From: CAWDYA01 sp963806495
GTDB lineage: Bacteria; Acidobacteriota; Polarisedimenticolia; JACPZX01; DASXTC01
Length of the DNA stretch: 64,000 nucleotides
Direction: 5' to 3'
NCBI GenBank assembly: GCA_963806495.1
Contig: CAWDYA010000009.1
Location: forward strand, 372,001-436,000
The notes below the pieces were generated by a model. That model saw nothing but the letters and a program-made list of their open reading frames with translations, did no database searches and was not told the origin of the DNA. The translations under genes were made by a program, and so were the position numbers. This document shows, one piece after another, positions 55,451-64,000 of the stretch (position 1 is its first letter; each line of letters starts with the position of its first letter).

Positions 55451-56463
55451 CGCCGCCGCCCGACCATGCCGAAGTAGAGGCTCCAGACGAGCAGGCTCGT
55501 GGCGGCGACCGCCCAGCGGGCCGCCAGTCCATGGACTAGCTGGCGGAAGAATCCCTCGATCAGGGCGGCCACGAAGAACATCGCCACCGCCCCGATCACC
55601 ACGAGAGCCATATCCCGCCCACGGCGCGCGAGGGCATCCAGCCTGAGCTGCCCCCCCGGGAACACCATCGCCATCCCCACGGCGAGCCCCGCCGCTCCGC
55701 ACAGGGACACGGCGCCCAACTCCGTGACCCCGTGTGGGAGTATCCAGGCCCAGAACTCGAGCCCCAATCCGCGCGAATGGTACAACGAAGCCATCGCACC
55801 CAGCGAGAGGCCGTTGTAGAACAACAACAGCACGGTCGGGGCTCCCGCCATGAAACCGAGCGCGAATGCCAACATCCCGATCTTGGCATTGTGCGTGAAC
55901 AGAAAGCTGGCGAACACCTGTAAGGTCGAGGCCGAGCCCCCTTCATCGGCCCCCCGGTAGAGTACCGAACGCAGGCTCTCGGTCGAGGATGCAGGCGAAC
56001 GCGTATCCACCGTCGCCTCCGGAACCAGACTGTAGTACCGGTTCTCGTCCTGGGCCGTCAGGAGGAAGCCGCACAGCACTCCGGCGAGAAGAACCCCGCC
56101 GGACACCGCGAGAAAAACCGCATGGGACCGCACAATGCCGGGCAGCCGGCGGGCGATGAAGCTCTCCACCGCCTCGCGCGCGGACCGCTTGCTGCTGTAC
56201 ACGCACAGATAGGCGCGACCTGCGAGATTGACCAAGTAGTCCAGCAGGCTCCTGTCGAGGCTGATCGCTCGCGCCACCGACAGGGCGCTCACCACGCTCC
56301 GATACAGGGTCGGCAGCCGGCGCAGATCCCCCGGCAGCATCCCCGAGGCCCCGTGCTGCTCGATCCGCTGGATGAGATCCTCCAACTCGAGCCATGACTG
56401 TTCTCGCTCCTTGCGGAACTGCAGCGACTTCAGCTCGAACGCGCCGGGGGGGCGATTGCTCAT
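55447..56463 (-). CDS. SpoIIM-like membrane protein
   Basis: A 338-residue protein with a soluble helical N-terminus (about 1-110) and five or so transmembrane helices. The conserved F-A-S-F-L-F-T-H-N-A-K-I-G and L-P-H-G-V-T-E-L-G-A segments identify the stage II sporulation protein M family. Here it is found with MoxR and DUF58, where it has no link to sporulation. Start and stop both overlap neighbours as ATGA. Confidence 0.88.
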   Translation of the reverse strand: MSNRPPGAFELKSLQFRKEREQSWLELEDLIQRIEQHGASGMLPGDLRRLPTLYRSVVSALSVARAISLDRSLLDYLVNLAGRAYLCVYSSKRSAREAVESFIARRLPGIVRSHAVFLAVSGGVLLAGVLCGFLLTAQDENRYYSLVPEATVDTRSPASSTESLRSVLYRGADEGGSASTLQVFASFLFTHNAKIGMLAFALGFMAGAPTVLLLFYNGLSLGAMASLYHSRGLGLEFWAWILPHGVTELGAVSLCGAAGLAVGMAMVFPGGQLRLDALARRGRDMALVVIGAVAMFFVAALIEGFFRQLVHGLAARWAVAATSLLVWSLYFGMVGRRR

Positions 56464-57793
56464 ATCAGCTCCCTCCGCTTGATTTCGACATAAGTATTGA
56501 TGAGCCGGGCGCCGACCTCCGCCGGAGTGGCGTCGATTGCGGACACACCGATCCGTCGAAGCCCGGCAAGCACCATCTCGCGCTCGGTGAGGAAGGTCTG
56601 CGCAACCACCGCGCGGCTCAGGGCCAGGTTGTCGACGGGAGGCAGGGAGGCAAGACGCGCCAGATCCGGATCCCGCAGGGCAACGAACACGACCAGGTGG
56701 TGCCGGGATACCCTCGCCAGGTTCTCGACCATCAGTTCGGCGGTCACCGTATCGACGAAATCCGTCATGACCACCACGAGCGAGCGGCGCCTGACGCGTT
56801 GGATCAGTGTCGTGAGACCCAGTGTGAAGTTGGTCTCCTCGTCGCTGTAGCTCACGCGACTGGTCATCTGCGCCATCGCGTTGTGCGCGCGCATCCCGGA
56901 CTGCGGCTGGACGAACACGCCAATATGCGCGTCGAACGTGAGCAGGCCCACACGGTCGCCGCCCCTCAGGCTGACGAAGGACAGCAGCATGGCCGCGTTG
57001 AGCGCGTGATCCAGCTTCGGAATCCCGGCCAGCGGCTCCGTCATCAGCCGGCCGCTGTCCACGGCCAGGACTACCTGATGGTTGCGCTCCGCCCTGAACT
57101 GCCTGCTGACCAGCTTCCTGTGGCGGGCCGACACCTTCCAGTCGATCGTGCGACGGTCGTCGCCGGCGGAGAACTCCCGCAGGGAGTCGAACTCGGTCCC
57201 TTCTCCCATGAACCGTTCGAACCGGACGCCCGTGCGCGGATCCCCGTCGGACACCGAGACCAGACGCGTGGAGCGGGGCGGCAGGACGTTCGGCACCACC
57301 GGGATCTCCTGGCCGACGGAGATCCGGAAGGTGCGTACGATCATCCCCAGGGGCCCCTGATACCTGATCCATACCGCCTCGATCCGGGCGGTGCCGCGAC
57401 GGACGGGCCTAAGGGGGATCGTGAAACGCAGCCGCCCCGCCGTCGGTCTGCCCCGCTGTGGCGCCACCGGGGCCAGTTCCTCGGAAAGATCCACCAGGAC
57501 CTCGATGGTCGGCCTGTCGCCGAATCCCGGATCCAGATCGATCAGGGCGGGCGCCCCGCCGCCGACGTGAAGCAGATCCGGAGCGAGCACGCTGCATCTC
57601 AGCCCGTCTCCCGACGAGCACAGGACCATGTCCAGCCCCAGTGCCAGTGCGAGCCACCCGGCATAGACGGGCCAGACCGCCCAGAGGCGCGAGTACGCCA
57701 CCACCGACAGCAGGGCCGCGCCGAATCCGGCCAGCGCCAGGACAAGCGCCCGGTGCGAGGGAGAGATGCGCCGCCGTCTGGCGGCGTCCGGGG

Positions 57794-57797
<4 letters not shown>
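56460..57797 (-). CDS. DUF58 protein with von Willebrand-type fold
   Basis: The 445-residue protein has two N-terminal membrane helices (about 18-60), a beta-rich middle and the DUF58 signature G-D-D-R-R-T-I-D-W-K-V-S-A-R near residue 210. A vWA-like domain follows with V-V-L-A-V-D-S-G-R and V-V-M-T-D-F-V-D. DUF58 proteins are encoded next to MoxR ATPases almost everywhere and are thought to be their metal-binding clients or adaptors. The gene overlaps both neighbours as ATGA. Confidence 0.9.
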
Positions 57798-58727
<930 letters not shown>

Positions 58728-58750
<23 letters not shown>

Positions 58751-60011
58751 GGGTCATCTCCTTTCGCCAGTTGTAGATCGCCGTGGCCATCTCACGCACC
58801 TGATCCGCCGAAATGCCGCCCGGGTCGACCCCGCGAAGCCGCCGCCACAGTCCGCGGGGATCGAACTCGATCCGTCTCGCCTTCGTGAGCTCCTCCAGGC
58901 GCGAGGCCATCTGTTCGAACGAGGTGTCGGGACGGAGGAAGTAGTGCGCCGCCACGGCCCGGACCGACTGTTCGAGATAGGCTCGAAGCGACGGGATCGA
59001 ATGCCCCCCGAGGCTGAGGAGCTGCGCCGCGTTGTCTATCAGCACCCTCTTTCCGTCCTGCGGCGGGCCTGACGGGGCCAGCGGCTTGCCGAACCGAGCG
59101 GCGCCCGCCCAGACCATGAGCCCGAGGACCGCGAACCCATGGACCAGAACCACCACGAGTGGGAATCTCAGCAGCTCGTAAGCCGGTCCCGCGCCACGTG
59201 CGAACCCGTGGACCGTCTCGTCGAAGATCACACCGCGGGCCCCGAGCCGGTTCACGAACAGGTCATGCACCAGACGAGCATGATCCGCCCGGGCGAGCCC
59301 CTGATTGTTCAGCAGGTCGGGGTCCGCCACGATGTACGCCGGGGTCAGGGACTCTCCTCCATCACGCATCGCGATCAGGATCTTCCCCTCGCAGGTGACG
59401 GCGTGGGTGAACGCCTCGGGAACCTGGATGAACTGAGGGTCCCTGAGCTCGACGCGGTACGACTCTCCCCAGGAACTCTCGCAGCTCCATCCGGCGGGCG
59501 CTCCCGCGGGGCGGTCGACCTCGATGCCGGCCCTGCCGTTTGTCTCCGGGGCGAGTCCCGCGACCAGCAACGTGAGCAGCTCGGTTCCCTCCATCCTCAC
59601 ACCCTGGAGCCTGAGACCTGCCAGGTCGGGAACCCCCCGCCACTTCGGAAGGACGAGCACGAGGGGCACCAGGTCCTCCTGGGTGCGCTCGCGCATCTGC
59701 CTCACTTCGGCCGCCGCCGAGTACGGGACGGTCTCCGGCTCCGCGAGCACCAAGGGAATCCCTGGAGCGGTACCAGTGTAGGCGATGTTCCTGCGGATCC
59801 CGGTCTTCAGACCGCTGCGCCCCAGAAAGGTCATCAGGGCATGATGCCCGAGGGCGCTGCGGCTGAACGTGTTGGAGCCCAGGGTGCGCGGCGACTCGAG
59901 CGGCTCGCCGAGAGCGCCGATGACAAACGCAAGCACGAAAGACGATGCCCCGATACCGACGACCCACGCGACGCCGCGTGAGGGGAAAGCCCCCGGCTGC
60001 GCTCTGCTCAC
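58728..60011 (-). CDS. DUF4350-containing membrane protein
   Basis: The 427-residue protein has one N-terminal helix (about 15-35), a soluble domain with the DUF4350 pattern (S-R-S-A-L-G-H-H-A-L, L-V-L-A-E-P, A-D-P-D-L-L-N-N-Q-G-L-A-R-A-D-H) and a second helix near 290. A cytoplasmic tail rich in Arg and Glu closes it. The start is GTG at 60011, overlapping the DUF4129 stop as GTGA; an in-frame ATG at 60053 lies inside the upstream gene. It is part of the MoxR operon. Confidence 0.85.
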
Positions 60012-60673
60012 GAAGGCTCCTCCCCGGTCGTCGCCCTGTAGCAGGTAAGGCATCGCACGTAATCCGCCTCGAGCGCCGCTGCCCCCCCGAAACGCGTCAA
60101 CTCTACAGCAGTCACCAGGGCGGCGAGAGCGTGCGCTGCCGCCTGATCCAGAGGAAGCGCCCGGAGCAGCTCGCGGCTCGTCAGGCCGCGGGGCGCGGCC
60201 CCTCCCGGTCTTCGCGCGATCGCGCCTATCGCCAGAAGAAGCAGCGCGTGGATCGCCTCGTCGTACAGCCCCTGCGCCGCGAGACGCTCGGGCTCTTCCC
60301 TGCGGGGCGCGAGCTCCTGGCCAAAGGTGCGGTTCACGCGCGTTTCCCGCACGCGCTGCGCGACCCGGCCGGCGCCGAAAAAGGCCTGCCAGCCCCACAC
60401 GAAACCGATCCCCGCGAGTGCTACGAGCAGCGAAGTCGACACGAGCCTCGGGAGGGGTCCCAGCGACCAGGTCCGGGACGCTCCCCGCGGGATCTCACCG
60501 ACCAGGCCTGGCAGCTCGGTTTGATAGGAACCGTCGGAGGTGATCTCGCGCGCCAGCGCCTCCGGATCGGGCCGCAGGGCCTCCGTCCCGGCAGCCCCCC
60601 CAACGGATGAAAGACAACCGAGCAGAACGAGGAGCACGAGGACTCTGAGAAGGGGGCGTCCGCGCGGGGGCAT
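60008..60673 (-). CDS. DUF4129-type membrane protein
   Basis: The 221-residue protein starts at the ATG at 60673, 4 bases after the preceding stop. It has a signal-anchor (about 7-27), a periplasmic stretch, a helix (about 75-95) and a cytoplasmic DUF4129 domain with Y-D-E-A-I-H-A-L-L-L, T-S-R-E-L-L and a C-terminal A-A-L-E-A-D-Y-V-R-C. Members accompany MoxR/DUF58. Sometimes they are fused to transglutaminases, here they stand alone. Confidence 0.82.
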   Translation of the reverse strand: MPPRGRPLLRVLVLLVLLGCLSSVGGAAGTEALRPDPEALAREITSDGSYQTELPGLVGEIPRGASRTWSLGPLPRLVSTSLLVALAGIGFVWGWQAFFGAGRVAQRVRETRVNRTFGQELAPRREEPERLAAQGLYDEAIHALLLLAIGAIARRPGGAAPRGLTSRELLRALPLDQAAAHALAALVTAVELTRFGGAAALEADYVRCLTCYRATTGEEPS

Positions 60674-60677
60674 CAGA

Positions 60678-61391
60678 CTAGGCGAAGACTGCAGCGATGC
60701 CTTCGACATCGAAGCGCTCTTTGACCACCCTGAGCCTGAAATAGACGAGCGCCATCGCCGTGGCGTTGAGGGCGGTGTTGAAGACACCGATCACCCACTG
60801 CAGGCTCACGGAGACGAGGCTCATCGGGTCACCGCTGTAGACGACCATCAGCGGGACGGCCAGCAGCACCTCGATAATCCCGAGCACCAGCGCCAGCCCG
60901 AAGAGCTGCCCCCGGTACCCGCGCGTCAGTTCACGGCTTCTTCTCAGCGAGCCGATGACCCCTGCCCGTTCCACGACCGTACAGGGAACGGCGACGTAGA
61001 GCACGAGGGCTGCGATGATGCCCGGAACCAACAGCAGGATCATCCCGCCGAAGATGGCGAGGCCGACCAGGACAGAGACCGCGAAGACGGGGAGGATCCG
61101 GCGCATTCCCACGCCGAAGCAGTCGAGGAAGGACGCGGCGCCCCCCCGGAGCTGCTGGAACACACCCCACGTGATCGCGCCAGTCGCAATGTACACGACC
61201 AGGGCCAGCGGCACCGTGAGCAGGTTGACGAACGGGTGCATGACACCGGCCTGGAGCTCGACGGCGAGATACACATTGAGCCCCAGAGCGGGTACCGAGA
61301 CCAGCGCTGCGAGAAACATGAACGGCATGAAGTTGGCGAAAAGGATCCTGAACGTCTGGCCGATCAGCCTGCCGGCCTCGAACGTCTCCAT
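60678..61391 (-). CDS. Polytopic membrane protein, first gene of the MoxR operon
   Basis: The 237-residue protein has about six hydrophobic helices and no soluble domain. The F-R-I-L-F-A-N-F-M-P-F-M-F start and L-V-P-G-I-I-A-A-L-V-L-Y-V-A-V-P, S-L-R-R-S-R-E-L-T-R-G-Y segments resemble the YciC/DUF975-like family of inner-membrane proteins. No catalytic residue is evident. It leads the run of seven minus-strand genes, and a 294-bp gap lies before the divergent gene at 61686, where no clear promoter was found. Confidence 0.75.
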   Translation of the reverse strand: METFEAGRLIGQTFRILFANFMPFMFLAALVSVPALGLNVYLAVELQAGVMHPFVNLLTVPLALVVYIATGAITWGVFQQLRGGAASFLDCFGVGMRRILPVFAVSVLVGLAIFGGMILLLVPGIIAALVLYVAVPCTVVERAGVIGSLRRSRELTRGYRGQLFGLALVLGIIEVLLAVPLMVVYSGDPMSLVSVSLQWVIGVFNTALNATAMALVYFRLRVVKERFDVEGIAAVFA

Positions 61392-61685
61392 CCCCGTATT
61401 CTCCCCTCGAATCCCCGTCCGATATGAACATGAGGGTGTTCTCCAATCCTATCCGAAAGAGCATCCCGGCGGAAATATTTTCCTGCGCCCCGGCCAGAAG
61501 ACCCGCCGCACAGCCTCGCCAGGCCCATGCCGGGGCGGATCGTCAATCCCGCAGCAGCGTGCACGACCCGGCCCGTGGTGAAGCCGGGGAGCTGCGACGG
61601 CAAACCAGAGCTCTTGCCAGAGGGACGCCTGTGGTGAGAAGATCGATTTCCGGGTCCGGTCCGGCCCGATGCTGGAGGAAATCCG

Positions 61686-61892
61686 ATGGATGGACGTCGA
61701 AGACACGAGGACACCCGCGGAACGCTGATCGGCGGGTTGATCGTGGCGGGGATCGGCGTGTTCTTCCTGCTGCAGAACCTCGACCTCATCCCCGACATCG
61801 GCAGGATGTGGCCGGTGATCCCGATCATCGTCGGCGTGGCGATGATCGTCGGATCCCTTTCCCGGATCCGGAAGCCGGACGGACCTGGCTGA
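61686..61892 (+). CDS. Small membrane protein, LiaF/DUF5668-like
   Basis: The 68-residue protein has two membrane helices (about 13-30 and 42-58) with the pattern G-L-I-V-A-G-I-G-V-F-F-L-L-Q-N-L and W-P-V-I-P-I-I-V-G. This is the LiaI/LiaF-type transmembrane module linked to envelope stress. GGAGGA precedes the ATG. Its TGA shares a base with the following ATG (TGATG), so it is coupled to the DUF3857 gene. Confidence 0.8.
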   Translation: MDGRRRHEDTRGTLIGGLIVAGIGVFFLLQNLDLIPDIGRMWPVIPIIVGVAMIVGSLSRIRKPDGPG

Positions 61893-63923
61893 TGCTCTCC
61901 GCCCGGGTGCGGGCGCTCGTGGCTCTCGTTCTGGCGGCCGCGACGACATCGGCCGCGGCCGAGGAGAGGGCCGTCCTGAGGATCGAACCGGGACCTCGCG
62001 TCCAGACCGCCGCGGAGCGGGCGATCACCCAGGACCTGTCACAGGGCCTCCAGCACGGCGTGATCCTCGTGGACGAGACCCTGCGCGACGAGAGCCGGGT
62101 GTTGTCCCTGCGCATCGCCCGCCACGTCCGCGCCAAGATCCTGTCCAATGAGGCCCGCGGCCTCGCCGACATCCAGATCCCCTACGAGATCAAGCAGTGG
62201 CATCTCGACCGCTGGTGGGGCAGGACCATCCTTCCCGACGGGCAGGTGATCGAGCTGGCCAGGTCCGATCTGCAGAAGCAGACCCTGGTGCAGGCCCGTG
62301 GGTGGAGTATCAGCGCTCGCAGAGCCGCCCTGCCCGGAGTGGTGCCGGGATGCGTGATCGATTACGGCTGGGAAGTGAGCGGGGGCGAGATCGACGACTG
62401 GATGAGCATCCCGCTGCAGCGTCCATGGCCCATCGTGGAGTTCCGCTACCAGTGGTTCCCCGCCACCTGGCTGCCGAGCCAGTATTTCGTGCAGCGCGTC
62501 AAGGGGTTGAGCGTCGACGTGACCCGGCAGAAATCCGGTGTGCTCATCCAGGGGAACCACATCCCCGCGGTGACCGACGAGCCCTGGATGCCACCCGCCG
62601 ACCTGGTTCGCGCCGTCGCGACGCTGTTCTACAACATCGGCCGGTCCAGCCCCGACCCGAACACCTTCTGGAACGATGTGGCCACCGGCGAGGAGAAGCG
62701 GGTCGCGGATTTCATCAGCACGAGAAAGCCGCTGAAGAAGGCCGTGGGGAAGATCCCTCTACCCGACGGCGCGCCGCTCGAGGAGAAACTCCGCGCGGCG
62801 TACGACTGGCTCGAGCACAACATCGTGAACGAGTCGATGATGACGGCCGAGGAGCAGGCAGCGGCCGGCGAGGAGGAGCAGCACCGGGATCCGTACAGTC
62901 GCCCCGCCCGGGTATCGCCCGACGCGCCCACGGCCGCCACCGTTCTGTCGGCCGGCAGGGCGTCGAGGGAGCAGCTCAGGTACCTGTATGTCGGTCTCGC
63001 CCGCGCGCTCGGCGCCGAGGCGAACATCGTCATGGCGGCCGACCGGCGGGACCGCGTCTGGCAGAAGAGCATGCTCTCGAAAGGACAGCTCGACCATCGC
63101 GTGGTCGCGGTGCGCGGACCGGGCGTTCCCCTCGATCGCGCCACGCTCGTCGACCCCGGCTCGGGCCTGCCGTATGGCGCTATCGCCTGGTGGCTGACAC
63201 CGACCCTCGCGCTCGTCGCCACCGATACCGGCGCGGGTGAGATGACGCTCGAGGCACCCGACCCGCACCAGAACGTCCTGGAGTCGAACGCGACGATCCG
63301 GTTCACGGAGCAGGAAACGGGTGAGGCCCGGGTGCAATGGTCCGCTCGGGGGACCGGCCAGCGCCGCTACGGGACGCGTCTCAGCCTGCGCCTGCTGGAT
63401 CCGCGGGCGCGTCGGGAGCGCCTCGATGAGCTTTGCGGGTCGAGCGGCGACTTCGAGGTCGCCTCGGCCGCGGCTCCCGATCTGGCCGACCTCGACGCCG
63501 GCTATCATCTCGAGTGCGAGGGGCGGATCGTCAACCTGCTTGTGGACGACACACAGGACCGTTTCGAGCTGCCGGTCGCGGGAGCCTGGTTCCCCGGGGC
63601 GCCCTGGTTTCCCTCGGCGACGAGAGAGCTTCCGGTCCTTTTCTCGTACCCCCACGTCGATCTCACGACCGTCGACGTGGCACCGCCGCCAGGCTTCGCT
63701 GCCGTGGAACCGCCGCCGGTCGTCCGGCTCGACGGGCCCTACGGCAGCTACGGCCTCAAGGTGACGAGGACGCCTGACGGGGTACCGGGTCGAGCGCGCC
63801 TTCGCTCTGACCGCGATCACCGTGCCGGTCGCGGAGTACGACCGGTTGCGCTCCTGGCTGGACGAGGTGCGGCTCGCGGACCGGCTCCGGCTCGTGTTCG
63901 AGCGTGCCGGCGCCTCGCCATGA
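61892..63923 (+). CDS. DUF3857 / transglutaminase-like exported protein lacking the catalytic Cys, one frameshift
   Basis: The third DUF3857 gene of the window encodes about 676 residues: a signal peptide (A-L-V-A-L-V-L-A-A-A then A-A-A-E-E), a DUF3857 domain and a transglutaminase-like core. The loop where Cys should stand reads A-G-R-A-S-R-E, so it is missing. His (L-D-H-R-V-V-A-V) and Asp (L-V-D-P-G-S-G) remain. An extra G in the run at 63778-63782 shifts the frame; without it the end reads Y-R-V-E-R-A-F-A-L-T and stops at 63921-63923. The uncorrected frame stays open to the window end. It overlaps both neighbours (TGATG and ATGA). Confidence 0.82.
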
Positions 63924-64000
63924 TCCGCGAAGCCCTCCGGGCGGCCCTGCCGGCGGTCCTCCTGCTCGGCTCGTCACTCCCCGGCGCGGGTACGATGGCG
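63920..64000 (+). CDS. Exported protein, N-terminus only
   Basis: The ATG overlaps the stop of the DUF3857 gene (ATGA). The 27 visible residues (M-I-R-E-A-L-R-A-A-L-P then L-L-L-G-S-S) form a signal peptide. The remainder lies beyond the window, so no function can be given. Confidence 0.6.
   Translation, partial: MIREALRAALPAVLLLGSSLPGAGTMA

Overview
The window is a high-GC (by eye about two thirds G+C) bacterial chromosome segment, densely packed with protein genes. I saw no rRNA, tRNA, CRISPR array or transposase. The gene families point to the phylum Acidobacteriota or a close relative: an OAR-like TonB receptor with an N-terminal carboxypeptidase-regulatory domain, Ser/Thr kinases fused through one membrane helix to TolB/PD40 propellers, CRTAC1/ASPIC-UnbV proteins paired with TPR proteins, c-type cytochromes with TPR tails, multi-BON periplasmic proteins and DUF3857 transglutaminase-like proteins. 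This placement is an inference from gene families; there is no phylogenetic marker gene here.

Layout. 1-7.7 kb: end of an FG-GAP protein, then a minus-strand run of a degenerate NtrC-like regulator, a REC-PilZ protein and a GNAT, followed by a coupled CRTAC1/TPR pair. 7.9-12.8 kb: a cytochrome c/TPR protein, a CRP-family regulator and coxBACD (aa3-type oxidase), with a perfect CRP-type site at the 3' end of the regulator gene. 12.8-21 kb: a frameshifted TonB receptor, an exported methyltransferase and two divergent DUF3857 genes around a 19-bp palindrome. 21-27 kb: a minus-strand operon of PEBP (RKIP-like), intradiol-dioxygenase lipoprotein, Ser/Thr kinase and a badly frameshifted amino-acid permease. 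27-30.4 kb: a ParS/RES toxin-antitoxin pair with an apparently leaderless promoter, then a chain of overlapping small genes. 30.4-38.4 kb: aspartyl protease/PDZ, PadR, a 19-haem cytochrome fused to cytochrome b, a lipoprotein and BON gene pair, and class I fumarase. 38.5-42.2 kb: cold-shock gene with promoter, long leader and terminator, plus a second Ser/Thr kinase. 42.4-50.3 kb: gdhA behind a sigma-54 promoter, a receiver/PEP-synthase-like fusion, FKBP, SDR and a six-BON protein. 50.3-54.4 kb: an NtrB/NtrC-type two-component system and an outer-membrane protein. 54.5-61.4 kb: a seven-gene MoxR/DUF58/DUF4129/DUF4350/SpoIIM/RDD operon. 61.7 kb to the end: a small membrane protein and a third DUF3857 gene.

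Common threads. Respiration (coxBACD, multihaem cytochromes), nitrogen/sigma-54 control (gdhA promoter, two NtrC-type regulators, one of them apparently without working ATPase motifs) and envelope functions dominate. Stop/start overlaps (ATGA, GTGA, TGATG) are used throughout for translational coupling.

Data quality. About ten genes carry isolated +1/-1 shifts, mostly in G/C homopolymers, with protein similarity continuing across the break; these look like sequencing errors. The permease at 21-23 kb is different, with a shift about every 100 bases. Coordinates below span the whole gene across such breaks.
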